Assembly: GCA_040791665.1 (NCBI GenBank)
Contig: JBFNNX010000001.1
Location: 111,223-175,222 of the forward strand
Source: Thiodiazotropha sp040791665
GTDB taxonomy: Bacteria > Pseudomonadota > Gammaproteobacteria > Chromatiales > Chromatiaceae
Length of the DNA: 64,000 nt
Reading direction: 5' to 3'
Each line of letters opens with the position of its first letter. Position 1 is the stretch's first letter. Of the stretch, positions 41,631-50,959 are shown in pieces. The position numbers were made by a program, and so were the translations under genes. Below the pieces are notes generated by a model. That model worked only from the letters and a program-made list of their open reading frames with translations. It had not been told where the DNA came from and searched no databases.

Positions 41631-43346
41631 ATGTCCGATACCAACGCCCTCCACTCCAGCTTCCTAGATTTAAATCTGCCAAAGCCCTTATTGAAGGCAC
41701 TTGACGAGGTCGGCTACGAAACCCCCTCGCCAATTCAGGCCCAGACCATCCCCTATATGCTGGAAGGCCGGGATCTGTTGGGGCACGCACCAACAGGAAC
41801 CGGCAAGACAGCTGCTTTCGCCCTGCCCCTGCTATCCAGACTCGACACCAAACAACACCATGTCCAGGTATTGGTTCTTACACCCACCCGGGAGTTGGCG
41901 ATTCAGGTAGCCGAGGCCTTTCAACGCTATGCGGCCCACATAAGGGGCTTTCATGTACTGCCGGTGTACGGCGGCCAGGACTATTCAGGTCAAATCAGGC
42001 AGTTGAAAAGAGGGGTGCATGTGGTTGTCGGCACCCCGGGACGGGTTATGGATCACATGCGCAGGCGAACGCTCAAACTGGATTCGCTGCAGGCTCTGGT
42101 GCTGGATGAAGCGGATGAGATGTTGCGCATGGGCTTTATCGATGACGTGGAGTGGATTCTGCAGCAGCTCCCTGAAGAGCATCAGACAGCCTTGTTCTCC
42201 GCGACCATGCCTAAGGAGATCCAGCATATTGCCCGACATCACCTCAACAATCCCCGTGAGATAGCAATCAAGACACGCACCGCTACAGCAGATACCATTC
42301 GCCAACGCTACTGGCTGGTCAGCGGATTGCACAAGCTGGATGCCCTAACCCGTATTCTGGAAGTGGAGACGTTCGACGCCATTATCATATTTGTCCGCAC
42401 CAAGACCGCCACCAGTGAATTGGCGGAGCGCCTGGAGGCCAGAGGGTATGCAGCTGCCGCCTTGAATGGGGATATGGTGCAAAAACAGCGGGAACAGATG
42501 GTCGAGCGCCTGAAGCGCGGTTCTCTCGATATCCTGGTGGCTACCGATGTGGCCGCGCGCGGTCTCGATGTAGAGCGGATCAGCCATGTCATCAATTACG
42601 ATATCCCTTATGACACCGAGGCCTATATTCATCGTATCGGCCGGACCGGCCGCGCCGGACGTGTCGGTGACGCCATTCTTTTTGTCGCCCCCCGCGAGCG
42701 TCGCATGCTCAAAACCATCGAGAAGGCAACCAGACAAAAAATTGCATCCCTGGAGCTACCGACCAATGAGATGGTGAACAACAAACGTATCGCCAATTTC
42801 AAACAGCGTATCACCGATACCATTGCGGCTGGAGAGTTGGAATTTATGCAAAGTCTGCTGGAGCAGTTTCAGCAGGAGCACGATGTGCCTGCACTGGAGA
42901 TCGCCGCCGCTCTGGCCAAGCTATCGATGGGCGATCACCCTTTGTTGCTGAAACCGGAAAAGGAGAGGCCGGCCCGACGTGACAAAGAGTCGAAGTCACA
43001 GCGGGGAAAAAGTGACAAACATCAGCGCAAACCGCAGACCCGCCCCATGAAAGGTATGGAGCGATTTCGTATCGAAGTGGGACATCAACACCAGGTCAAA
43101 CCCAGCAATATCGTCGGCGCTATCGCAAACGAAGCGGGACTTGATGCACAATATATTGGGCATATCGATATCCATGCTGATTTCAGCCTTGTCGATCTGC
43201 CGGTTGGTATGCCGAATGATATTTTTCAGGATCTGAAACGGGCCTGGGTATGCGGCCAACGCTTGAACATCAACAGATTGGAAGAGCCGAAAACGGTAAA
43301 AAAAGGCCCAGGCAAGTCTAAAAAACGAAACAGATCTGATCGATGA
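41631..43346 (+). CDS. deaD: DEAD-box RNA helicase DeaD/CsdA
   Basis: A 571-residue ATP-dependent RNA helicase used in ribosome assembly and mRNA turnover, especially in the cold. Motif I APTGTGKT, Ia TPTRELAIQ, II VLDEADEM, III SAT and VI HRIGRTGRAG are present. A basic linker (about residues 440-470) precedes the DbpA-type RNA-binding domain (about 472-548: ERFRIEVGHQHQVKPSNIVG). C-terminus Lys-rich. It is followed by a 359-base gap and then rhlE on the same strand. Confidence 0.95.
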   Translation: MSDTNALHSSFLDLNLPKPLLKALDEVGYETPSPIQAQTIPYMLEGRDLLGHAPTGTGKTAAFALPLLSRLDTKQHHVQVLVLTPTRELAIQVAEAFQRYAAHIRGFHVLPVYGGQDYSGQIRQLKRGVHVVVGTPGRVMDHMRRRTLKLDSLQALVLDEADEMLRMGFIDDVEWILQQLPEEHQTALFSATMPKEIQHIARHHLNNPREIAIKTRTATADTIRQRYWLVSGLHKLDALTRILEVETFDAIIIFVRTKTATSELAERLEARGYAAAALNGDMVQKQREQMVERLKRGSLDILVATDVAARGLDVERISHVINYDIPYDTEAYIHRIGRTGRAGRVGDAILFVAPRERRMLKTIEKATRQKIASLELPTNEMVNNKRIANFKQRITDTIAAGELEFMQSLLEQFQQEHDVPALEIAAALAKLSMGDHPLLLKPEKERPARRDKESKSQRGKSDKHQRKPQTRPMKGMERFRIEVGHQHQVKPSNIVGAIANEAGLDAQYIGHIDIHADFSLVDLPVGMPNDIFQDLKRAWVCGQRLNINRLEEPKTVKKGPGKSKKRNRSDR

Positions 43347-43705
43347 CGAATTTTCTGGTATATTGGGCGGATTCGGGGCGTTTGACCGGTTAGCGCCCGT
43401 TACGATTATCCGCTCGTCGAAATACCTTGAGCCGTTCGCCTCTCCCGCATCAGGGACAGTGCTTCCCGCTTATTGACAGCTTTATTTTCCAGCCCGGACC
43501 GGCTCCCGCCAGCATTGCTGCCGCAGGGAGGGCAAGACTGGAGTAACGAATAGATTCAGATTCAAAACCCGACACAGGACTTCCGGTGCGGGATAAAAGG
43601 ATTGAGCAAGTAACTCCCCTTTTGGAAACCCAACAAATTAATCAAGTAACCGCTTCATGCTCCATGTTGAAATGAAGCAATGGCAGGTTACGGAGTAACT
43701 ATCCC
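43347..43705. promoter_or_regulatory. Long leader region before rhlE
   Basis: 359 bases without a gene between two helicase genes. The last part (43646-43691) folds into a two-part stem: GTAACC/GGTTAC outside and GCTTCAT/ATGAAGC inside, with a 13-base loop and a seven-base bulge. The GGAG of rhlE follows one base after the stem, 10 bases before the ATG. Long structured leaders are known from cold-inducible mRNAs; a regulatory function here is inferred. Confidence 0.5.
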
Positions 43706-45124
43706 ATGTCATTTGAAAATCTCGGCCTGTCGGCCGATCTTCTGAGCGCCATCCACGATCAGGGTTACACTGATCCCACGCCGATTCAGCGCAAGGCAAT
43801 TCCCGTCATACTGACAGGCAGGGATGTCATGGCCGGCGCCCAGACCGGCACAGGCAAGACTGCCGGCTTCACACTACCCCTGTTGCAGCGGCTTGCAAAA
43901 AAGTCATCGCATCACGGTCAACGACCTGTTCGGGCACTGGTATTGACTCCAACCCGGGAACTTGCGGCCCAGGTTGGCGACAGCGTTGAGACCTATGGCC
44001 GCCACACGTCTTTGCGCTCTGCGGTTATCTTCGGCGGCGTCAAGATCAACCCTCAGATCGAAAAACTGCGCAGAGGCGTTGATATCCTGATCGCCACGCC
44101 GGGCAGGCTATTGGACCATGCCGGTCAGCGGACAGTGGATCTTTCCCAAATTGAAATATTGGTGCTGGATGAAGCCGATCGCATGTTGGACATGGGCTTC
44201 ATCCATGACATCCGCAAAGTATTGGCATTGCTGCCCGACAACAATAAACGCCAGAATCTCCTCTTCTCCGCCACATTTTCCAGTGATATCAAAAAACTGG
44301 CTGACCGCTTGCTTGATCATCCCGAACTGATAGAGGTCGCACGCAGAAATACCACCGCCGAAAGGATCAAACAGGTGGTCCATCCGGTGGACAAACGGCG
44401 TAAGCGAGAGATGTTGAGCCATATGATCGGATCACAAAACTGGCGACAAGTGCTGGTATTCACACGCACCAAACACGGCGCTAATCGTCTGGCTCAACAA
44501 TTGGAACGGGACGGTCTGAGCGCATCGGCAATTCACGGTAACAAAAGTCAGGGCGCACGCACCCGAGCATTGGCCGGATTCAAAAACGGTGAGATACGCG
44601 TGCTTGTTGCCACCGATATTGCCGCACGTGGCTTGGATATCGACCAGCTGCCCCATGTTGTGAATTACGAATTACCCAATGTCCCTGAGGACTACGTCCA
44701 CCGTATCGGACGTACCGGGAGGGCTGGAAATGATGGGGAAGCCGTATCTCTCGTCTGTGTGGATGAACACAAGCTGTTAAAGGATATTGAGCGTCTATTG
44801 AAGAGAAAGATCCCCGAAATAGTTCTTGCTGGCTACGAACCGGATCCCAATGTCAAAGCTGAACCCATTCAGAAGCGAGGAAAAGGTCATGATCGGACAC
44901 AAAACAAGAATCCGAACAACAATAAAAATGGTGTAAATGCAACCAAGAAGCGATCAGCCAACAAAACCCGGCAATCTAACGCCCGGAATACCGAAGCGAA
45001 GCAGTCCCACGCAAAAGCATCGCACAAACACAAGCGTAGTAAACAGAATGAAGGCAAATCATCGACACACCGACATTCACGGACAACCCGAGGCAAAGAA
45101 GTTGCCGCACTACTGGGTGGTTGA
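43706..45124 (+). CDS. rhlE: DEAD-box RNA helicase, RhlE type
   Basis: A 472-residue helicase core with a disordered tail. The N-terminus MSFENLGLSADLLSAI and Q motif GYTDPTPIQ, motif I AQTGTGKT, II VLDEADRMLDMGF and VI HRIGRTGRAG are canonical for RhlE. The last ~90 residues are rich in Lys, Asn, Arg and His (NKNPNNNKNGVNATKKRS), a low-complexity RNA-binding tail. Roles of relatives are ribosome maturation and RNA degradation. It converges on the c-di-GMP gene 28 bases downstream. Confidence 0.93.
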   Translation: MSFENLGLSADLLSAIHDQGYTDPTPIQRKAIPVILTGRDVMAGAQTGTGKTAGFTLPLLQRLAKKSSHHGQRPVRALVLTPTRELAAQVGDSVETYGRHTSLRSAVIFGGVKINPQIEKLRRGVDILIATPGRLLDHAGQRTVDLSQIEILVLDEADRMLDMGFIHDIRKVLALLPDNNKRQNLLFSATFSSDIKKLADRLLDHPELIEVARRNTTAERIKQVVHPVDKRRKREMLSHMIGSQNWRQVLVFTRTKHGANRLAQQLERDGLSASAIHGNKSQGARTRALAGFKNGEIRVLVATDIAARGLDIDQLPHVVNYELPNVPEDYVHRIGRTGRAGNDGEAVSLVCVDEHKLLKDIERLLKRKIPEIVLAGYEPDPNVKAEPIQKRGKGHDRTQNKNPNNNKNGVNATKKRSANKTRQSNARNTEAKQSHAKASHKHKRSKQNEGKSSTHRHSRTTRGKEVAALLGG

Positions 45125-45152
45125 AATATTGCCGGAAGAGAGAAGCAATTCA

Positions 45153-48100
45153 CTAAACAATCTTAAGACCGCTGGTCAGGTCGACTAGATAGTTTTTTTC
45201 AAATTGCTCCAGGGATATGGGTCTACTGAAATAGTAGCCCTGAAAAACAGTACACCCATACTCTAAAAGCTTGTTGCATATCTCGTGTGTTTCAACACCT
45301 TCAGCTACAACCTCAAGATGTAACTGTTTGGCCAGATTGAGAATGGTTTCCACCAGCGCGGCATCATTCGGATCGGTGAGTATATCCTGAACGAAGGAGC
45401 GGTCAATCTTAATCTCGCTGATCGGCAGGCTTTTTAAATATGCTAATGATGAATAACCGGTTCCGAAATCGTCAATGGAGAATCTTACACCGAAATCCTT
45501 TAGTTGCTTCATTTTCTCTACAGTCTCATCGATGTTGCCGATAAGCATGCTTTCCGTCAGTTCAAGTGTCAGATTTTCCGGGTTATTGCCCGTCTCTTTC
45601 ACGGCTGATCTGATCGTATCGACAAAATTCTTTTTTCGAAACTGCATAGCGCTGACATTAATCGATATACGTGGCGTCCCGCGCTCAGGGTACCGCCGCA
45701 TCCATTTCAACTGGGCCGAAAGCGATTCACGCAGTACAAATTCACTGATCGGTTCTATCAGGCCACTCTCTTCGGCTAATGGAATGAATTTATCCGGTAA
45801 CACTAAAGTATGGTCAGGCATACACCAACGCACCAGACTTTCAGCGCCGACCATTTGTCCGTCCCGGTCAATCTGCGGTTGGAAATAGACCGTAAATTCC
45901 CTCTTATTGACTGCCTGATGCAGCTGTTCCAACAACCTTAGTCGCGCTTCGACTTTCTGTTGCATTTCAGGTGAGAAAAACTTGATCGTATTGCGACCGG
46001 CCTCTTTTGCCTGGTACATCGCAGTATCCGCTTTTCTCAGTACGTCGTCAGCCGACTCATTGTCTGTTGGAAAAATCGTGATGCCTATACTGGCACTGGT
46101 TCTAATTTCGTACTTTTCAATATCATAGGGGATGGCGATAGCCTGCAGCAGTTTACCGGCGATAATCTGTGCGTTGTTGATGGCAGACTCGATATCCTCA
46201 CTGGTTTCGGATAGCAGGACAACAAATTCGTCACCCCCTAAGCGTGCCACGGTATCTTCGCTTCTTACCGATTCCTGCATACGAACAGCCAGCTGCTGCA
46301 GTAAGTTATCGCCGACCGTATGTCCGAGCGTATCATTAATGTGCTTGAAGTGGTCCAGATCGATAAATATCACAATTCCCTGTTTATTATGACGCAAACA
46401 GCGTGAAACAGTTTGAGATAAGCGATCCACGAGTGTTCGTCGATTGGGCAGACTTGTGAGAATATCATTGGTGGCCTGAAACTTGATCAACTCCTCATCA
46501 GCGTGCTGTTTGGTTACGTCCTCGGCCATCAGTATGTAGCCATTCAAAACCTTAGATTCATCCCAGATAGGCGAGATTCTGGCATCGATATATTGTTTAC
46601 CATCATCGATTCTACGCTGCAAAGAGAAACGAAACTCACCCTCCTCCCTGGCTGACTGCAACGCTTTGAACATCCGTTCATCAGCTACGCTACCCACCCC
46701 ACCGTGAAAGAAGTGAATATCTTTACCTTCCAGCTCCTCAGGTTTCAGACCGAATATCTGAGCGGCAGTTTGGTTGAAATAGGTAATATTCAGGTCATTG
46801 TCAGTCGCTATAAAGCCAATCTTGATCGAGGCACTTAATATACTGTTGAGATAGGTGGTTTTTTCACGCAACCCCCGTTCAGCACGTCGCCACTCGGTTA
46901 TATCATGCCATACACAAAACAGTGCGCTTTTGCCTTCGTAAGGTATTCGTGTCAATGAGACCTCAATGAGGAGCGGATTACCGTCTTTTTTTAGATGCTG
47001 CCATTCGAATCGATGATACCCATTCATATAGGCCTGCTCCATCATATCGTTGGCTTTGCTTACGGACAGCCGCCCGTCTGGCTGCTTTTCAGGGGACAAC
47101 CCGGATGGATGCATCTGTTGTAATTCATTTGCACTGCCATATCCCAACGTCCGAACTGCCGCATCATTGGCCAGAACGAATTTGTCGCTTTGAATCACCA
47201 GCATTGGGTCTTCCGAAAGCTCAAACAATAAACGATACTTCTCTTCACTTTCCCGAAGCATTCGTCCCTGATGAAGAAGCTGGGTAGACTGTAATCGCAG
47301 CTTTCGATTCTTACGCGAGGTTATCAGGCTATAAAATACCAACGTTGCAACTAATGCGATTGCAAGAAAGACAAGAACCGACAATATTGCATTGCGATTA
47401 TCCTGATAAAAGCTGATGCTGGGGTTGAGGATCTTGGCCTTGCTGCGAATACTGTCCGGCAAATCCAGCTTTAAGGATTCCAGAACCCTGTTATCAATTA
47501 CATATTCATTGGGACTATCCGTAACGGGCAATATAGAACTGATTTGTTGGCCGTCAAGATAAGCGAGCAGCAGCGCGGCGGCTGTCGACCCTTGTGCATG
47601 GCCGCTGGTGACATAGCCACCCAGTACACCATCTAAGAGATAAGCATCTTCCATGCTAACAACGACATTCGCACTGGATAAAGTTATCTGTGAAATTGTC
47701 TGATGGAGATTGAGTATCTCGCCTTGACTGTTTTGTAACGCACCTAAAGTGGTGAGCAGGACTACCGGTCTCTCTATCTGAGCCAAGCGACTCAAAATGA
47801 TGTCCAGTCGGTTATCCGCAAGATAGGTAATCTTCATCAACGGTCGCGTCGCCATCTCCTGACGAATTTCACGCTCGATGGCCTGGTAGGTATTTGACCC
47901 GTCGCCAAGCGCCACGATATGGCCTACATCGCCAAATAGAGCATGCAGTAAATCCAGATTGGGTCCAATCTCTTTTTTTTCAAAAACGCCGGTGACTTTG
48001 CTTCTGTCCAGCTTTGATTGGATCGAATAGTCGTTGACTCCGGAGAAGAATAACGGTGTGTCAGGAAACAGTACGGAGAGCTTTTCAATACCAAAACTCA

Positions 48101-48434
48101 AACCGTTGTCATCCGTCACATACAGTGCAACCGGATTGAAATTTCGATATTTCCGCTTCAGATAGTCGGCAAATCGATCTGCATAATCCGCATCGTAGTG
48201 AAGGCGTTTAGTGTCCAGATATTCGGCTTTTATCGTGGGTTGCAGGGTTAATCCCTGTTTCAGGCTTTCGACAAAACCTTCATGTTGCCCCTTGGTCCAG
48301 GGATATTCTTGGCTGTAGGCGTGTACAATCAGCACTCTCACGGCATCTGAGGCAGGAGCCTGTGATGCAGTCATCAACAGTGCCGCAACAATAAATACTA
48401 TAATCCTTAACTTATTGATATATATAGAAAACAC
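45153..48434 (-). CDS. Membrane c-di-GMP protein: ABC-binding, PAS-PAS, GGDEF-EAL
   Basis: A 1093-residue sensor-effector. A signal/anchor (residues 8-28) precedes a periplasmic ABC_sub_bind-type domain (about 30-340; LIVHAYSQEYPWTKGQHEGF), a membrane span (about 352-374), two PAS domains (about 395-515 and 520-640), GGDEF with an intact motif near residue 733 and an EAL domain (about 838-1085) with DFGTGYSSLAYLKS and VVAEGVET. The EAL signature reads ESL (AESLVRW), otherwise catalytic residues look intact. It could both make and degrade c-di-GMP in response to a periplasmic ligand. The start is a GTG without good ribosome site, so it is uncertain. Confidence 0.92.
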   Translation of the reverse strand: MFSIYINKLRIIVFIVAALLMTASQAPASDAVRVLIVHAYSQEYPWTKGQHEGFVESLKQGLTLQPTIKAEYLDTKRLHYDADYADRFADYLKRKYRNFNPVALYVTDDNGLSFGIEKLSVLFPDTPLFFSGVNDYSIQSKLDRSKVTGVFEKKEIGPNLDLLHALFGDVGHIVALGDGSNTYQAIEREIRQEMATRPLMKITYLADNRLDIILSRLAQIERPVVLLTTLGALQNSQGEILNLHQTISQITLSSANVVVSMEDAYLLDGVLGGYVTSGHAQGSTAAALLLAYLDGQQISSILPVTDSPNEYVIDNRVLESLKLDLPDSIRSKAKILNPSISFYQDNRNAILSVLVFLAIALVATLVFYSLITSRKNRKLRLQSTQLLHQGRMLRESEEKYRLLFELSEDPMLVIQSDKFVLANDAAVRTLGYGSANELQQMHPSGLSPEKQPDGRLSVSKANDMMEQAYMNGYHRFEWQHLKKDGNPLLIEVSLTRIPYEGKSALFCVWHDITEWRRAERGLREKTTYLNSILSASIKIGFIATDNDLNITYFNQTAAQIFGLKPEELEGKDIHFFHGGVGSVADERMFKALQSAREEGEFRFSLQRRIDDGKQYIDARISPIWDESKVLNGYILMAEDVTKQHADEELIKFQATNDILTSLPNRRTLVDRLSQTVSRCLRHNKQGIVIFIDLDHFKHINDTLGHTVGDNLLQQLAVRMQESVRSEDTVARLGGDEFVVLLSETSEDIESAINNAQIIAGKLLQAIAIPYDIEKYEIRTSASIGITIFPTDNESADDVLRKADTAMYQAKEAGRNTIKFFSPEMQQKVEARLRLLEQLHQAVNKREFTVYFQPQIDRDGQMVGAESLVRWCMPDHTLVLPDKFIPLAEESGLIEPISEFVLRESLSAQLKWMRRYPERGTPRISINVSAMQFRKKNFVDTIRSAVKETGNNPENLTLELTESMLIGNIDETVEKMKQLKDFGVRFSIDDFGTGYSSLAYLKSLPISEIKIDRSFVQDILTDPNDAALVETILNLAKQLHLEVVAEGVETHEICNKLLEYGCTVFQGYYFSRPISLEQFEKNYLVDLTSGLKIV

Positions 48435-48881
48435 ACAGATTCTTGCACGGTCCGCAAAATTATCGATTTAACGAATCAATTTTCCCACATCTATTTTCAA
48501 TTAACTATTCATATCGTTCCCTTGTTGGCCCGATCATAGACTTTCATATCTCGCGGCCTCCTAGGTCAGGAGCGGTTATCTTTTAAAATTATCTGTGATT
48601 ACAACATGTTAAGTATTATCAATACCCACTCCCCACAACCGCATACATGTACTTTTTTTTCCGCGGCAGCTACTCGGCGAATGAATTTTGTTGTTTGCAT
48701 TTCATTACCGGGATAAGTATCGTGGTAGGTCTGCATGATCTTTGACCTGCCTATAACGCCTCAAATTCGCTGTCTGACTACAGATACAACCGAATCGAGC
48801 AACATAGTGCCTGCCAAGATTCGTGGGGATGGTCCGTTCATTGAGACGGGCAAATTTGCAATTCATTGAGGTAATTTACTG
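48435..48881. promoter_or_regulatory. Divergent promoter region and long cold-shock leader
   Basis: 447 bases between the divergent c-di-GMP gene and the cold-shock gene. A stem GGTAGGTC/GACCTGCC (48724-48751, one T-G pair, 12-base loop) lies about 130 bases before the csp ATG, and a smaller CTCCT/AGGAG hairpin lies near 48556-48570. A GAGG ribosome site lies about ten bases before the ATG. A long 5' leader is usual for cspA-type genes. No protein-coding frame is convincing. Confidence 0.5.
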
Positions 48882-49091
48882 ATGTCAGAAAGACAGATCG
48901 GAACCGTTAAATGGTTCGACAGCGGAAAGGGTTATGGTTTTATCGAACGTGAAAACGGCAAGGATCTTTTCGTCCATTTTCGCGCTATTGCCGGTGAAGG
49001 ACACCGTTCTCTGGAGGATGGTCAAAAAGTGGAGTTTACCGAGGTCGAGGGTAAGAAGGGTCCGCAGGCTGATAACGTAGTTCCCCTGTAA
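48882..49091 (+). CDS. Cold-shock domain protein (CspA family)
   Basis: A 69-residue single-domain OB-fold protein that binds single-stranded RNA/DNA and melts mRNA structure. RNP1 KGYGFIE and RNP2 LFVHF are intact, the latter preceding RAIAGEGHRSLEDGQKVEF. It belongs to the group with a charged KDLFVHFRAI strand. The 447-base upstream region is consistent with leader-mediated control. The RRM gene follows 122 bases downstream on the same strand. Confidence 0.95.
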   Translation: MSERQIGTVKWFDSGKGYGFIERENGKDLFVHFRAIAGEGHRSLEDGQKVEFTEVEGKKGPQADNVVPL

Positions 49092-49213
49092 CACTCTTTG
49101 CTCTCCCCGTTGCCACTCACCTTGGCATCCTGTCATATTCGCGAACCAACGGGCAATATCCGTACAGGGATGCACGGATCGATCATTCATTACTCTTACT
49201 CAGGAACAGATCA

Positions 49214-49480
49214 ATGATTACCCTATCGGTTCGCGGTCTTCCAAGATCGACCACAGAAGAGAGCTTGACTGCGCTCTTTACAGAATATGGCGTAGTGCGT
49301 TCTCTTAAAATAGCTAAGGATCTCTTTAGCGGCGACTGTAGGGGGTTCGCCACTATCGATATGGAGGGTCACGAAGCCCGCGCCGCAATCGCTGCACTCG
49401 ATGGCAGCGATCTTGGCGGCAGTACAATTCGCGTAGGCCCGGACAGACCTAAGAAAGGAAAGAACAGAAAACGCCGCTGA
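49214..49480 (+). CDS. Small RRM RNA-binding protein
   Basis: An 88-residue protein with one RNA recognition motif: RNP2 LSVRGL at the N-terminus and RNP1 CRGFATIDM near residue 48, in which the first aromatic of the canonical octamer is kept but the third position is Ile-Asp. A basic tail KKGKNRKRR follows. Proteins of this size are widespread in proteobacteria and cyanobacteria and often cold-induced; their targets are unknown. It sits behind csp and near two RNA helicases. Confidence 0.93.
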   Translation: MITLSVRGLPRSTTEESLTALFTEYGVVRSLKIAKDLFSGDCRGFATIDMEGHEARAAIAALDGSDLGGSTIRVGPDRPKKGKNRKRR

Positions 49481-49551
49481 GCCCATCGGCATGCGAGTCA
49501 GTGCTTTATTTGCCTCCCATGTGATTGCCGGGATAGCTGTGTCAACAGATC

Positions 49552-50706
49552 CTAAAAATAACCGTCGGTCAAGGTCTTCATGAAATTGACCAGATCGGCT
49601 CTATCCTGATCGGACAATCCCAAGCCGACAAATGTGCCTGCATTCAATTCAGCGGCGATATTGTCGTCATTCACTTCCGGTGTGATAAACTGGTTCGCAA
49701 CCTGAATATCATAATGCAGCACCGTCTCTTCCAGCGTGGCATAAACGCCATTGTGCATATAGGGTGCCGTCAACTCCACATTACGCAGTGTAGGCACCTT
49801 AAATTTACCCTGCTCATTTGCCCTATCTGACTCTGCAATCGCACTGCTGCCCCCCAGGCCCATATCGACAAAAGAGTTGTCCGCCAGATAGGCGGGGTTA
49901 TTCAGATTTTTCGGTGTTCCGATATTGTAGTAGCGAAAGTTTGTAAACAGGGATGCTTCAGGTGTATCGCCGACTGTGTGGCAGTTTGCGCATTTAGTCA
50001 CCTCGGCATCCATGAACAGATCAAAACCACGCTGTTCCGATGCAGTCATGGTGTAGTTGCCCATCAGATATGCATCAAACTTCGAACTAAAACTGTTGAC
50101 CTCTGAAGATGCTTCAAATGCTGCAATTGCGGTTGCGATATTGTGATAGGCCATCGTTGTATCATCGAATGCATCTGCACCGAATACAGCAATGAAATCC
50201 GAAGAGTAGTCAGAGTTTTGCACCTTTGCGACAACCTCGGCCTCGGACGTGATATTCATTTCGACCGGATTGAGGAAGGGACCCTTGGCCTGTTCAATAA
50301 GATCAACGGCACGTCCATCGAGAAACTGCCCACCCTGGTAATTGGAATTTGTCTCCGGCGTCTGATCCTGATCAGCAACCTCTCCAAATGATGGCGCGAA
50401 AGAGGCGTAGGCCGCAGTGGGTGCATTGCGATCACCAAATTCACCGCCTACGGATCCCTCCGAAACCGGGGCTGTAACGCTGACACGAGGATCGGCAAAG
50501 CCGTTGTCGGGATCGTGACAAGTGCCACATGACTGGTTACTGCCACTGGAGAGATTGGTATCGAAAAACAGTTTCTTTCCCAATGCAGCAATGGATACAT
50601 TCGATGTGTTCGAATTGCCACTGTCATCGCCACCACCGCCACCTCCACCACATGAAACGGTCAAGCACCCTATCAATACAGCAACACCAGCTCTATAAAA
50701 TCCCAT
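49552..50706 (-). CDS. Di-haem cytochrome c peroxidase-like lipoprotein
   Basis: A 384-residue protein with a lipobox (CLTVSC, acylated Cys near residue 19) followed by a poly-Gly linker, so it is membrane-anchored in the periplasm. Two haem sites are present: CGTCHDPDNGF near residue 61 and CANCHTVGD near residue 235. The NPVEMN motif and the C-terminal VPTLRNVELTAPYMHNG segment are typical of bacterial CCP/MauG proteins. It would reduce H2O2 or carry out related oxidations. I chose the ATG at 50706; the frame is open to 50733. Single-gene unit. Confidence 0.92.
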   Translation of the reverse strand: MGFYRAGVAVLIGCLTVSCGGGGGGGDDSGNSNTSNVSIAALGKKLFFDTNLSSGSNQSCGTCHDPDNGFADPRVSVTAPVSEGSVGGEFGDRNAPTAAYASFAPSFGEVADQDQTPETNSNYQGGQFLDGRAVDLIEQAKGPFLNPVEMNITSEAEVVAKVQNSDYSSDFIAVFGADAFDDTTMAYHNIATAIAAFEASSEVNSFSSKFDAYLMGNYTMTASEQRGFDLFMDAEVTKCANCHTVGDTPEASLFTNFRYYNIGTPKNLNNPAYLADNSFVDMGLGGSSAIAESDRANEQGKFKVPTLRNVELTAPYMHNGVYATLEETVLHYDIQVANQFITPEVNDDNIAAELNAGTFVGLGLSDQDRADLVNFMKTLTDGYF

Positions 50707-50959
50707 GGCTCTTCTACTCCAATGATCACACAATTACCATATAGCCTGGTAAAGAATCGAACAGACATAGGATGATGAAACATGATATCGATCAAGAATT
50801 GGGGAACTAGGGGTGAGCAGCTGATTGGAATGGGTAGTGCGTCACATCAATCTATCGATATAGGAATTTAAGGATTGCGGTTCCATTCCCACATATGCTT
50901 GTTTTGAGACTCGTAATTCATCTAACTTGAAAACGCAAACAGCTTGCGCGCCACATGAA

